A stretch of DNA of 64,000 bases, taken from positions 1,984,001-2,048,000 of the forward strand of contig NC_016620.1 in the NCBI RefSeq assembly GCF_000210915.2, read 5' to 3'. Of this stretch, positions 28,150 through 37,186 are shown piece after piece. The position numbers and the translations under genes were made by a program. The notes beneath the pieces are model-generated. The model did no database searches and was not told the DNA's origin. It saw nothing but the letters and a program-made list of their open reading frames with translations. Positions within the stretch are counted from its first letter, which is position 1, and the number at the start of each line of letters is the position of its first letter. The stretch is from Halobacteriovorax marinus SJ. Lineage in GTDB: Bacteria; Bdellovibrionota; Bacteriovoracia; Bacteriovoracales; Bacteriovoracaceae.

Positions 28150-29241
28150 GTGTCTAATAACAATCATTCAAAAATTAATGATAAGAACCCACTCGGAATC
28201 TTGGCCATCGATCACTTAGAATTTACTTGTGGAACTATTGAGACTCCAACCAAAGATTTATTTTATAAATTTGGTTTTTCTAAGACTTATGAGAATGAGG
28301 AGTTAAATGCCCAACTATTCTCACAAGGACAAGTTCGCTTTCTTCTCATATCTGACAATAATCCAACTTCACATAGTACTCAATACTTCAAGGATCATGG
28401 AGAAGGTGTTTCAAAAATCTCTTTTCTTGTAGAAGACTGCGCTCACGCTATTAAAACAGCAGTGGCCAGAGGTGCTGAGATGATTAGTGACGCCAAAACA
28501 GTAGAGTGCGACGAAGGTGTTTTCATCACAGCAACAATCAAAGGCTTTGGAGATGTTGTAAACGAATTCATTCAAAGACCAAACTCACACTTTAGACCTG
28601 GATTTAAGAAAATTGAAACCGATCCTAAGGCAAACCCACTAGCACATAGAGTTGCTAGAATTGATCACCTAACAAATAATGTTCCAAAGGGTGAAATGGA
28701 GAAGTGGGTACAATTCTATAAAGATATTTATGGAATGGTAGAGACAAGATACTTCGATATAAAAGGTGCTAAGACAGGTCTGAACTCAAAAGTTGTTCAA
28801 TTAGAAAATAACGCTGTCATTATCCCTATCAATGAGCCAGAAGTTGAGAACGGAAAATCACAAATTCAAGAATTCCTAGACCTACACAAAGGCTCAGGCG
28901 TTCAACATATTGCTCTAACTTGTGGGAAAATTTTAAGTACAGTTCCAGAGTTAATAAAGAGAGATATCTCTTTTCTAGATATTCCAAGCTCATACTATGA
29001 AATGATTCCAGAGAGAGGAATTAAAGTTGAAGAAGATTTAAAAGATCTTGAAGATGCTAAGCTTCTCGTTGATGGTGATGCTGAGGGATACCTCATTCAA
29101 AACTTTACTCAGACTTACGTTGGTCCGCTATTTTTTGAATTTATTCAAAGAAAAAATAATGATGGCTTTGGTGAAGGTAACTTTCAGGCCCTCTTTGACG
29201 CTATTGAAAGAGATCAAGTAGCGAGAGGTTACTTAGACTAA
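28150..29241 (+). CDS. hpd: 4-Hydroxyphenylpyruvate dioxygenase
   Basis: Converts 4-hydroxyphenylpyruvate to homogentisate. It has two vicinal-oxygen-chelate halves, and the C-terminal half carries the Fe(II) ligands His173 (RIDHLTNNV), His253 (GVQHIALT) and Glu330 (LFFEFIQR). 363 aa is the bacterial length. The start is GTG with AAGAAGGGG about 7 bases upstream. No homogentisate dioxygenase (hmgA) or fumarylacetoacetase is seen in the window, so the homogentisate branch must be completed elsewhere. First gene of an eight-gene plus-strand run with 0-20 bp gaps. Confidence 0.93.
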   Translation: MSNNNHSKINDKNPLGILAIDHLEFTCGTIETPTKDLFYKFGFSKTYENEELNAQLFSQGQVRFLLISDNNPTSHSTQYFKDHGEGVSKISFLVEDCAHAIKTAVARGAEMISDAKTVECDEGVFITATIKGFGDVVNEFIQRPNSHFRPGFKKIETDPKANPLAHRVARIDHLTNNVPKGEMEKWVQFYKDIYGMVETRYFDIKGAKTGLNSKVVQLENNAVIIPINEPEVENGKSQIQEFLDLHKGSGVQHIALTCGKILSTVPELIKRDISFLDIPSSYYEMIPERGIKVEEDLKDLEDAKLLVDGDAEGYLIQNFTQTYVGPLFFEFIQRKNNDGFGEGNFQALFDAIERDQVARGYLD

Positions 29242-30020
29242 TGAGCGAATTACTAACGACACATCCATATAATAATGATCTAAGGGTTGCTCTTCTACAA
29301 CTTAATCGCCCCAAAGTTCTCAATGCTCTCACGACAGATCTTCTTCAAGAGATCGTTGATGAGCTAAGAAGGCTAGACGATCTTCCAGAAGTAAGATGTA
29401 TTATTCTCACAGGTAATGATAAGGCCTTTGCGGCGGGCGCAGACATTCTAAAGATGTCTCAGTCCAACCCTATCGAACAACTAACAGATAAGAGGATGAG
29501 GCTTTGGAAAGAGTTTGCTATGATTTCTAAACCAATTATTGCAGCAGTTAATGGCTTCGCTCTTGGTGGTGGTCATGAGCTTGCCATGGCCTGTGATTTT
29601 GTTATTGCAGGAGATAGCGCTAAATTTGGACAACCAGAAATTAATATAGGGACAACTCCAGGGGCAGGCGGGACTCAGAGATTAACTCGTGCTCTAGGTA
29701 AGAGTAAAGCGATGATGCTTGCTCTAACTGGTGAAATGCTCAGTGCTATGGACGCCTATGAGTGCAACCTCATTGCTAGAGTTGTTCCGGCCAAAACTCT
29801 ATTACAAGAATGCTTTGAAGTGGCCAAGAAAATAGCTGACAAGTCACCTATAGCTGTAAAATTAACAAAAGATTCCATCAATAAATCACAGGAGCTCTCC
29901 CTTAGTGACGGGCTTGAGTATGAGAGAAGAAATTTCTATTTAAGTTTTGCCTCTGCTGATCAAAAAGAAGGAATGAGTGCTTTTTTAGAAAAGAGAGCAC
30001 CAGAGTATAAAGGAAATTAA
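29241..30020 (+). CDS. Enoyl-CoA hydratase (PaaF-like)
   Basis: Classic crotonase with both catalytic glutamates: NGFALGGGHELAMACD and FGQPEINIGTTPGAGGTQRL, plus LTGNDKAFAAGADILKM. 259 aa. The ATG overlaps the last base of the hpd stop region. In this operon it would hydrate the unsaturated CoA ester before the PaaH-like dehydrogenase, as PaaF does. A general short-chain enoyl-CoA hydratase role is equally compatible with the sequence. Confidence 0.88.
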   Translation: MSELLTTHPYNNDLRVALLQLNRPKVLNALTTDLLQEIVDELRRLDDLPEVRCIILTGNDKAFAAGADILKMSQSNPIEQLTDKRMRLWKEFAMISKPIIAAVNGFALGGGHELAMACDFVIAGDSAKFGQPEINIGTTPGAGGTQRLTRALGKSKAMMLALTGEMLSAMDAYECNLIARVVPAKTLLQECFEVAKKIADKSPIAVKLTKDSINKSQELSLSDGLEYERRNFYLSFASADQKEGMSAFLEKRAPEYKGN

Positions 30021-30809
30021 ATGAGTGAATATACTTATATTAATTATGCCACTGAAGAGATGAGCGCAATTATTACAATAAACAGAGAAGAAGTTTATAA
30101 TGCACTCAATGCTGACGCTAAATTAGAAATTGTTAAAGCTATTAGAGCGGCAAATAGAGACGAAAATATTAGATCAATCATCCTTACTGCTGCAGGAAAA
30201 GCCTTTTGCACAGGACAAGACTTAAATGATCGAAACGTACAGGCCGGTGAGAAAGCAGTCGATCTAGGTAATACTCTAGAAACTGAGTGGAACCCTCTCG
30301 TTATGGCAATTAGAGAATCTAAGAAAATTGTTATCGGTGCAATTAATGGCGTATGTGCAGGCGCAGGGCTTTCAGTGGCCTTGGCATGTGACTATATAAT
30401 TGCCTCACCTGGTGTGAAGTTTATCTCAGGATTTTCTAAACTTGGACTTGCTCCAGATGCGGGCAGCTCATTTACATTTACAAGAGCACTAGGAGAAAAG
30501 AGAACACTAGATTTCTTTCTCTTTAATAACCCTCTTCTATCTGAAGAGCTGGCAAGTGCAGGCTTGATCAACAATGTCTCAACAACACTCTTAGAGAGCG
30601 CAAAAGAAGTGGCCCAAAATATTAATGCCATGGCACCAAATTGTGTTGAGCTTATTAAGAAGAATATTCAATTTGCAGCAGAGAGAACATTTAAAGAAAG
30701 TATTAATAACGAAATATATGCTCAGAGATTTCTCGGAAATTCACAAGACTACAAAGAAGGTCTTAGTGCATTTTTTGAAAAGAGAGCACCAAACTTTAAA
30801 GGAAACTAG
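30021..30809 (+). CDS. paaG: Crotonase family isomerase (PaaG-like)
   Basis: 262 aa, typical for PaaG. Motifs: ILTAAGKAFCTGQDLNDR (PaaG-type GQDL instead of GADL), NGVCAGAGLSVALACDYIIA and SKLGLAPDAGSSFTFTRALG with the Asp in APD. PaaG isomerises the ring epoxide of phenylacetyl-CoA to an oxepin and shifts double bonds later. It begins immediately after the PaaF-like stop and precedes the PaaA-like di-iron gene by 9 bp, which supports the assignment. Confidence 0.85.
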   Translation: MSEYTYINYATEEMSAIITINREEVYNALNADAKLEIVKAIRAANRDENIRSIILTAAGKAFCTGQDLNDRNVQAGEKAVDLGNTLETEWNPLVMAIRESKKIVIGAINGVCAGAGLSVALACDYIIASPGVKFISGFSKLGLAPDAGSSFTFTRALGEKRTLDFFLFNNPLLSEELASAGLINNVSTTLLESAKEVAQNINAMAPNCVELIKKNIQFAAERTFKESINNEIYAQRFLGNSQDYKEGLSAFFEKRAPNFKGN

Positions 30810-30818
30810 GAAAGGATT

Positions 30819-31640
30819 ATGGCAACAGCAAGAGAGTACACTCCAGAGCAAAAAGCTCTTTTTGAAGAAATCAAAAATGGTAGAACTTTTGACAAGGGCG
30901 AAGAGTTACCAGAATTTTATAGAAAGCACCTAACGAATCTACTATGGATGCAAGGTGACTCTGAGTATTCAGGGGCCATGGGTTATATGCCTTGGATTGA
31001 AAAAGCACCTACTCTACGTGAGAAAGTTATTGTTGCTCAAATCGTTAAAGATGAAATGAGACACGCTTCAGTTATTTACAAAATCCTTGAAGACCTTGGT
31101 CACGATACAATAAAGCACGTTGAGAACACTGAACTTGAATATAAACTAGAAGAAGATGAAATCAATATTGGTTTCAAGAGATTAAAAGACGACTATAGAG
31201 TTAATATCTTCTATTACAATATTAACCATTGGACAGACTTTATTCTCTTTAACTTCTTAATGGACAGGGCAGCTGGTCACCAATTAGAAGATACGCTTCA
31301 ATCAAGCTACCTTCCTTGGAAAAAAGGTATTGAAGGAATTTATAAAGAAGAAGTAATGCACTTAACTCACGGTGATAAGTGGGTGAAGATCTTGGCCCAA
31401 GAAGCAGATGATAAGAAATTTCTTCAAGAGCGTCTAAACCTCTGGTGGCCAAGAGTGATGAACGTCTTTGGTTCAACGAGAGGAGCTGCCAACGATCTCT
31501 ACGTAAACCTTGGTCTTAAAGCAAGAACTAACGGTGAAGTAAGAGATGCCTTTGTTAAAGAAATTCAAGTTCTATGTGATGAAGTAGGACTCGTAATCCC
31601 TGAGTACAAAGAAGAAGATCAACCTAAGAGAGATTCATAA
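30819..31640 (+). CDS. PaaA-like di-iron oxygenase subunit (phenylacetic acid catabolic protein family)
   Basis: Ferritin-like fold of the PaaA/BoxB family, 273 aa (E. coli PaaA is longer, ~309). The di-iron ligand set is complete: Glu49 (GDSEY), Glu79-x-x-His82 (KDEMRHASV), Asp149 (FLMDRAAGH) and Glu178-x-x-His181 (KEEVMHLTH). The C-terminal LNLWWPRVMNVFG block matches PaaA FWWP-x-LMMFG. None of paaB, paaC, paaD or paaE is in the cluster, so the reductase and structural partner are missing or distant. It would epoxidise an aryl-acyl-CoA; a different CoA-linked substrate is possible. Confidence 0.8.
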   Translation: MATAREYTPEQKALFEEIKNGRTFDKGEELPEFYRKHLTNLLWMQGDSEYSGAMGYMPWIEKAPTLREKVIVAQIVKDEMRHASVIYKILEDLGHDTIKHVENTELEYKLEEDEINIGFKRLKDDYRVNIFYYNINHWTDFILFNFLMDRAAGHQLEDTLQSSYLPWKKGIEGIYKEEVMHLTHGDKWVKILAQEADDKKFLQERLNLWWPRVMNVFGSTRGAANDLYVNLGLKARTNGEVRDAFVKEIQVLCDEVGLVIPEYKEEDQPKRDS

Positions 31641-31644
31641 TTTT

Positions 31645-32508
31645 ATGAAATTAGATTCAATTCTTGTTATTGGAGCAGGCACAATGGGGCGAGGAATCGC
31701 CCAGTGGTTTGCTCAACAAGGAGTGAGTGTACAGCTCCTAGATAATAATGATGATATAGCCAAAGAGGCCATTCAATCAGTACAGGCCTCTTGGAAGAAA
31801 TTAGAGGCCAAGGGCAAGTTTCAAGCTAGCGAAATTCAAAAGTTCAAAGAAAATCTCTCTGCCTCAACATGGGAAGAGATAAGGCCCGACACTGACCTAG
31901 TCATTGAGGCCATCATTGAAGATGCTAAAATTAAAACCTCAGTATTTACGAAATTAGATAGTATTTGTAATGAAGACACTATTTTCGCATCTAATACTAG
32001 CTCTATTCCAATTTCAAGTCTGGCCAAGGAATTGCCAGCAAAGAGAAGAGAGAACTTCCTAGGTCTTCACTTCTTCAACCCAGCTCCTATTATGAAATTA
32101 GTAGAAGTCATTAAGGGACATTGGAGTAAGCCTGAGATGATTACCTTCTTTGAAGAGTGGTTCACTGAAAAAAAGAAAGAAGTCGCAATTTGTAGTGACT
32201 CTCCTGGCTTCATCGTCAATAGAGTTGCAAGAAACTACTATGGGGAATCCCTTCGCATTGTTTCCAATTACGATGTCGCAAAAATGCAAGAAGTAGATAA
32301 GGTACTTAAGAAATGTGGTGGTTTTAGAATGGGGCCATTTGAATTAATGGATCTTATAGGAATCGATATAAACTATAGTGTTACTGAGTCAGTATGGAAG
32401 AGTTTCTACCATGAGCCTCGCTTCGCTCCACACCAACTACAAAAGAAAATGGTTGATAGTGGACGACTAGGTAAAAAGACAAAGGGTGGTTTCTATGACT
32501 ACGAATAA
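31645..32508 (+). CDS. paaH: 3-Hydroxyacyl-CoA dehydrogenase, N-terminal half of PaaH type
   Basis: NAD-dependent 3-hydroxyacyl-CoA dehydrogenase: ILVIGAGTMGRGIAQWF (Rossmann loop), SNTSSIPISSLA, FLGLHFFNPAPIMKLVEVI (catalytic His), DSPGFIVNRVAR and GPFELMDLIGIDINYSV. 287 aa gives a complete Rossmann domain plus one C-terminal dimerisation domain, enough for activity. In E. coli PaaH the same chain continues into a second C-terminal domain; here that part is the next gene, overlapping by 14 bp. Likely oxidises 3-hydroxyadipyl-CoA or a related ester. Confidence 0.9.
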   Translation: MKLDSILVIGAGTMGRGIAQWFAQQGVSVQLLDNNDDIAKEAIQSVQASWKKLEAKGKFQASEIQKFKENLSASTWEEIRPDTDLVIEAIIEDAKIKTSVFTKLDSICNEDTIFASNTSSIPISSLAKELPAKRRENFLGLHFFNPAPIMKLVEVIKGHWSKPEMITFFEEWFTEKKKEVAICSDSPGFIVNRVARNYYGESLRIVSNYDVAKMQEVDKVLKKCGGFRMGPFELMDLIGIDINYSVTESVWKSFYHEPRFAPHQLQKKMVDSGRLGKKTKGGFYDYE

Positions 32509-33175
32509 GAAGTTTCTCGTTCTCGCCACGAAGAACCATCCTTTTTATCAAAAACTAAAAGAGAGTGACGTGATCTTCTACGATCTAGAATCACACGCTC
32601 CTTTTGAAGAGAAGTGGTCACACTATATGGAGTGCGACCTTGTACTCGACTTCACAGTGATAGAGCCTGAAAAGAAATTTGAATTATTAAAACACTTAAA
32701 TATTCAATTTGATTTTCCAATAGTAAGTGATTTAAGCACATATTGGGGAGAATTATTTCTGGAGAAAATCTCAGGGCTTCGCGGGGCCATTTCACTGAAT
32801 TTTCCCTCCCCTACGAATTGCTATGAATACTACGCTATAGACGAGAGAACAAATTCAGGCCTAACAGATTTCTTTGAACTTATTGGTTGTGAAGGACTAC
32901 GAGTGGCCTGCCCGGGTGTTGGCTTCACTTATCCTCGAGTTATCTCTATGATTATCAACGAAGCCTATTTCTCACTTGAAGATCAATTAGCAAGGCCAAA
33001 AGACATAGACACAGCAATGAAGTTTGGAGTGAATTACCCTATGGGTCCATTTGAATGGGCGCAGAAAATTGGGCACAAGAATATTTTAAGGTTATTAGAA
33101 GAGCTCTATAAAGTAACTGGTGATCCACGCTATCGCCCAAGTCAAAAGTTACGACTAGAGGCCAACTTAATTTAA
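32495..33175 (+). CDS. Second half of split PaaH-type dehydrogenase
   Basis: 226 aa. The C-terminal ~110 residues match the terminal domain of 475-residue PaaH proteins: GFTYPRVISMIINEAYFSLEDQLARPKDIDTAMKF-type helix pattern, NYPMGPFEWAQKIG, and ILRLLEELYKVTGDPRYRPS. The N-terminal ~110 residues are a degenerate nucleotide-binding-like region without GxGxxG. Start at ATG 32495 with AAGGGTGG just upstream; a GTG at 32486 is in frame. It probably assembles with the overlapping dehydrogenase as a non-catalytic half. Confidence 0.8.
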   Translation: MTTNKKFLVLATKNHPFYQKLKESDVIFYDLESHAPFEEKWSHYMECDLVLDFTVIEPEKKFELLKHLNIQFDFPIVSDLSTYWGELFLEKISGLRGAISLNFPSPTNCYEYYAIDERTNSGLTDFFELIGCEGLRVACPGVGFTYPRVISMIINEAYFSLEDQLARPKDIDTAMKFGVNYPMGPFEWAQKIGHKNILRLLEELYKVTGDPRYRPSQKLRLEANLI

Positions 33176-33184
33176 GGAAATACT

Positions 33185-34384
33185 ATGAAGAAATCATATA
33201 TTGTTTATGCCAAGAGAACACCTATTGGAAAGCTTGGAGGCGCTCTTTCTCATGTAAGAGTTGACGATATGCTGGCCCATCTTTTTAAAGATATTAAAGA
33301 ATGGGCAACTTTTGACCTAGAAGAAGTTGACGACGTTATCGCAGGCTGTGCTAATCAGGCCGGTGAAGATAATAGAAATCTTGCCCGTATGGCCTCTACA
33401 TTAGCAGAGTTTCCATTTGAAGTACCTGCGACAACTATTAATAGACTTTGTGGTTCTTCACTAGACGCAGCCATGGATGCTGTGGGAAGAATCAGCGCAG
33501 GCTTTGGAGACTGCTTTGTTATAGGTGGTGCAGAAAGTATGACTAGAGCACCTCTTGTTATCTCTAAAGGCTCTACTCCCTTTGGAAGAGACTCAAAAAT
33601 GTATGATACAACTTTTGGATGGCGTTTTCCTAACCCAAGAATGAAAGAGCTTTTTCCGCTCCTTGGTATGGGAGAGACAGCTGAGGTCGTAGCTGAGCAA
33701 TATAGTATATCTAGAGAAGACCAGGATAAATTTGCACTAGCTTCACACCAAAAGGCTCACGCAGCTTGGGAAGAAGGAAGGTTTAACGATGAAGTGCTTC
33801 CTATAGAAGTTAAGCTTAGAAAGAGTTCTCATACTGTTTCACGTGACGAAGGTCCTAGACCTGATACGAACCTAGAAGTACTTGGAAAACTTAGAACAGT
33901 TTTCAAAGACGGTGGTTCTGTCACGGCCGGTAACGCTAGCCAAATGAATGATGGTGCAAGTGCTGTAGTTATTGTATCTGAAGATTTTTTAAAGAAACAT
34001 AACTTAACTCCTCTAGCAGAAGTCACTGGGGCGGCAGTTAGAGGCGTACACCCTAATGTGATGGGACTAGGTCCAATTGAAGCAGTAAAAAAACTATGTA
34101 AGGACTTTGATAAGAAAGTTGAAGACTTTGACGTCTTTGAATTAAATGAAGCCTTTGCAGCTCAATCACTTGCTTGTATTAGAGAGCTTGGAATTGATGA
34201 AGAAAAGGTCAATTTAAATGGTGGAGCGATCTCCCTAGGTCACCCACTTGGATGTTCAGGGGCGAGGATTCTGACCACCTTAGTACATATTATGAATAAG
34301 AGAGAGGACCTTAAAGAAGGACTCGCTACAATGTGTATAGGAGTAGGACAAGGAATTGCCCTTTCAGTTAAAAAACCTGAGTAA
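33185..34384 (+). CDS. Thiolase (3-oxoadipyl-CoA thiolase-like)
   Basis: 399-aa thiolase with nucleophilic Cys89 (INRLCGSSLDA), NEAFAAQSLA, and NGGAISLGHPLGCSGARI carrying the catalytic His and second Cys. The opening YIVYAKRTPIGKLGGAL is like PcaF/PaaJ and acetyl-CoA acetyltransferases. Following the PaaG/PaaH-like genes by 9 bp, it would cleave 3-oxoadipyl-CoA to succinyl-CoA and acetyl-CoA. A general acetyl-CoA C-acyltransferase function cannot be excluded. Confidence 0.9.
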   Translation: MKKSYIVYAKRTPIGKLGGALSHVRVDDMLAHLFKDIKEWATFDLEEVDDVIAGCANQAGEDNRNLARMASTLAEFPFEVPATTINRLCGSSLDAAMDAVGRISAGFGDCFVIGGAESMTRAPLVISKGSTPFGRDSKMYDTTFGWRFPNPRMKELFPLLGMGETAEVVAEQYSISREDQDKFALASHQKAHAAWEEGRFNDEVLPIEVKLRKSSHTVSRDEGPRPDTNLEVLGKLRTVFKDGGSVTAGNASQMNDGASAVVIVSEDFLKKHNLTPLAEVTGAAVRGVHPNVMGLGPIEAVKKLCKDFDKKVEDFDVFELNEAFAAQSLACIRELGIDEEKVNLNGGAISLGHPLGCSGARILTTLVHIMNKREDLKEGLATMCIGVGQGIALSVKKPE

Positions 34385-34400
34385 GAACTGAGATAGAGAA

Positions 34401-35663
34401 GTGAAGAAGAAATTTTCGACAATTATCATAGGAGCTGGTTTTGGTGGTCTCAATGCGGCCATAAAACTGGGAAAGAAGAACCAAGAAGTCCTCCTAATAG
34501 ATAAGACCAATCATCATCTCTTCCAACCCCTTCTCTATCAAGTTGCTACAGCAGGACTCTCCCCAGCCGATATTGCCACTCCAGTAAGAGAGATTTTAAA
34601 GAAGTATCCATCAATCACAATTATAATGGATGAGGTCTTAGATATTTCTAAAGAAGAAAAGAAGCTCTCCCTAAAGTCACTTCACACACTAGAGTTTGAT
34701 AATCTTATAGTGGCCACAGGAGCCAGGCACTCATACTTTGGAAATGACCAATGGGAGCAATATGCTCCAGGCCTAAAGAGCTTAGACGATGCTCTAAGAA
34801 TTCGTGAAAATGTCCTCAAGAGTTTTGAGAAAAGTGAGCTAGAGAGTGATCAACAAAGAATTGAAGCTCTCACTACTTTTGTTATTATTGGTGCAGGACC
34901 TACAGGTGTTGAAATGGCCGGCGCGATCGCAGAGATTGCCACAAAGACACTGGCGAAGAACTTTAGCAATATAGACCCAAAAACATCTAAGATATATTTA
35001 ATAGAAGGTGGAGACCGCGTACTAAGTACATTCCACCCTACACTCTCAGAGAAATCAAAGAAAGATCTAGAGTCTCTTGGAGTTATTGTTAAGCTCAACT
35101 CATTTGTAAAAGATATTAATGAAAATGGAGTTCTTGTAGGTGAAGATTTCATACCTACAAAGAATATTGTTTGGGCGGCAGGAAATAAGGCCAACCCAAT
35201 ATTGAACTCTCTAGATATTGAGCTAGATAGAATGCAAAGGGCCATTGTCCAAAATGATTGTAGTATCAAAGGACATCCCGATATCTATGTCATTGGAGAT
35301 GCGGCTTGCTTTCAAGACGGAGAGAGAACACTACCAGGTCTTGCCCCTGTTGCGGCCCAACAGGGAAAGTACGTAGCAACTATCATTTCAAAGAGACTTC
35401 CTAAGGGAAAGAGAAACCCTTTCCACTATATGGATAAAGGTTCAATGGCAACGATTGGAAAAAGTAAGGCCATTCTAGAATTTGGAAAAATTAGAATCAC
35501 TGGGTTTATTGCTTGGTGTGCTTGGTGCCTTGTTCACTTACTCTTTCTAGTTCTTTTTAGAAATAGAGTCTTTATCTTCTTTGACTGGGTCTATAGTTAC
35601 CTCACAGAACAAAGAGGTGCGAGACTCATAAAGAATGGTCCTTCCAATAGAAATATTGACTAA
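34401..35663 (+). CDS. ndh: Type II NADH dehydrogenase (NDH-2)
   Basis: Non-proton-pumping NADH:quinone oxidoreductase. FAD site TIIIGAGFGGLNAAIKLGKK at the N-terminus, KTNHHLFQPLLYQVATAGLSP (quinone-site motif), NAD site VIIGAGPTGVEMAGAIAE near residue 163, and second FAD motif YVIGDAACF. The C-terminal segment FIAWCAWCLVHLLFLVLF is membrane-associating. GTG start, 16 bp after the thiolase. It likely reoxidises NADH made by the upstream dehydrogenase, which explains its place at the end of the catabolic operon. Confidence 0.93.
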   Translation: MKKKFSTIIIGAGFGGLNAAIKLGKKNQEVLLIDKTNHHLFQPLLYQVATAGLSPADIATPVREILKKYPSITIIMDEVLDISKEEKKLSLKSLHTLEFDNLIVATGARHSYFGNDQWEQYAPGLKSLDDALRIRENVLKSFEKSELESDQQRIEALTTFVIIGAGPTGVEMAGAIAEIATKTLAKNFSNIDPKTSKIYLIEGGDRVLSTFHPTLSEKSKKDLESLGVIVKLNSFVKDINENGVLVGEDFIPTKNIVWAAGNKANPILNSLDIELDRMQRAIVQNDCSIKGHPDIYVIGDAACFQDGERTLPGLAPVAAQQGKYVATIISKRLPKGKRNPFHYMDKGSMATIGKSKAILEFGKIRITGFIAWCAWCLVHLLFLVLFRNRVFIFFDWVYSYLTEQRGARLIKNGPSNRNID

Positions 35664-35921
35664 ATGGCTATCTAAAATAAATATATAGCCCATGTGCTTA
35701 TCATATAAATATTAGATAAGTAGTTAAAGTTATGTGCTTATTAAATTTCATTATCAATTTAACTATTTCTCTAAGGTGTTGGGCCTATTGCATATATCTC
35801 ATAGAGGAGTATTCTAAAAATGAGATGAATTTAGCGATTCCGACAACTGAATAAATTCTCCTGTCCCAATAGCTCTTTTCACCTTTTTACTAAATGAAAA
35901 AAAGTAACTAAGGAGAAAGAA
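35664..35921. other. AT-rich spacer with direct repeat
   Basis: A 258-bp gap without a gene. It contains a 10-bp direct repeat ATGTGCTTAT at 35692-35701 and 35732-35741 (40 bp apart) and the arms GGCTAT / ATAGCC just after the ndh stop. AAGGAGAAAGAA precedes the next start. I see no tRNA or clear terminator. Confidence 0.35.
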
Positions 35922-37175
35922 ATGAAAAATCTAGTTATTGCACAAATCCTTTCAGCACTACTGCTCGCCTCTTGTGGGGGATCATCAGGTGGTCCTGCTC
36001 CTGTCTCTCTTCCCAACTCGGTAGATAATTCAAGTGCCGAAAACTCTAATCAACTTTCTATTGATGATGGAGTCATAGCTCCCGTTAAAATTGTTGATAA
36101 AATCCCTAGCCTAGCACCAGTAGTAGCTGTAGCGGTACCTTCTATTCTTTACGAGAATATTGCACCAATCCCTCTTAGTGAGAGAAAAGAAAGCTCAAGA
36201 AAACTCAGCCAAGTGGGCCAACAAGTTAAGGCTCCAGTTTCTGCTGATCAAAAAATTGTTGATAAAGAGAAATTTTCAAATAAAGGACAAGGACAAGCTG
36301 TCGTTAGTAATTACCCTGTTCCCGTCCCAAATCCTTCACTAATTCCAGTACTACCCAATAGTGGGCAACAAGTACAAGTGATCGCTCCCCCAGTTCTCTA
36401 CTCTGACATTGCCCCTTTAATTGTGGCGGATAAAAAAGAGGATAAGAAAGAACTTTCAATTGATGATGATCAAAAAGTCTCTGCTGCATTAGTTGATAAA
36501 GACGATGTTGATTTACTTGCCAATAAAAAGGACGATGATAGATACGATTATCCTGCACCTGCTCTAATTCAAGTTAACGTTCCAGATCCTATTGTTGATC
36601 AAGATGCTATTATTCAAAATAGTGATAATGTTAAAGCAATTGGAGTTGATCTCTATGAACTAGAGATTGCAAAATCTTACGATATTGCTGATGAAAAAGT
36701 TGCAAACTTTGTTATTCCAAACGTCTACTCAGATATTGAAATACAAGAAGTACAACTACTGGTAGTTCCAAACGGTGTTCCTGATGGTTATAGAATAGAA
36801 TCAAATCTCTATAGTAAAATTCAACTCTCATACATCAACTCAGCAGGTAATCCACAAAGAATTTGTCTTATCCCAAACGCCCACTACTTTGATGAAGAAG
36901 TTGTAGGAGGAGTAGAGATTGTGGTTTCAGATAATGACTTTGAAGCCGTTTCATTTGAAGGAGTGAGCGATTGTAATAATATTCCTTACAATCACAACTT
37001 AGTTGAGCTTGGAGACTATATTGACTTAGATCAATCTGTTAGACAATCAAGTGTAGTCCTCTCTGTGGCCCAACAACCAAAATTCATTGTCTCCAATGAC
37101 TTCATCAGAAATGATTCTCGCTTAGCAAGTAAAGTCGGAATCCGAGCGAAGATCATTTTAAAAGCGATTAAATAA
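35922..37175 (+). CDS. Proline/valine-rich lipoprotein with internal duplications
   Basis: Lipoprotein signal MKNLVIAQILSALLLASC (Cys18), followed by GGSSGGPAPV. The first ~220 residues are low-complexity, rich in Val, Pro, Asp and Lys, with duplicated pieces: PSILYENIAPIPL and PPVLYSDIAPLIV; QLSIDDGV and ELSIDDDQ; VPVPNPSLIPV. The last ~180 residues form an ordered-looking beta-rich domain (VIPNVYSDIEIQEVQLLVVPNG...). Strong RBS AAGGAG. Function unknown; anchored to the envelope with an extended, stalk-like first half. Ends in a strong terminator. Confidence 0.65.
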   Translation: MKNLVIAQILSALLLASCGGSSGGPAPVSLPNSVDNSSAENSNQLSIDDGVIAPVKIVDKIPSLAPVVAVAVPSILYENIAPIPLSERKESSRKLSQVGQQVKAPVSADQKIVDKEKFSNKGQGQAVVSNYPVPVPNPSLIPVLPNSGQQVQVIAPPVLYSDIAPLIVADKKEDKKELSIDDDQKVSAALVDKDDVDLLANKKDDDRYDYPAPALIQVNVPDPIVDQDAIIQNSDNVKAIGVDLYELEIAKSYDIADEKVANFVIPNVYSDIEIQEVQLLVVPNGVPDGYRIESNLYSKIQLSYINSAGNPQRICLIPNAHYFDEEVVGGVEIVVSDNDFEAVSFEGVSDCNNIPYNHNLVELGDYIDLDQSVRQSSVVLSVAQQPKFIVSNDFIRNDSRLASKVGIRAKIILKAIK

Positions 37176-37186
37176 ATCGCTTACAA

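Noticed and set aside
34850-35269. Minus-strand 139-codon open frame inside ndh
   Set aside because: Shadow of the NDH-2 gene; no ribosome site or recognisable protein features.
36304-36558. Minus-strand frame inside the Pro/Val-rich lipoprotein
   Set aside because: Product of low-complexity coding sequence; the plus-strand gene has a clear lipoprotein signal and strong ribosome site.
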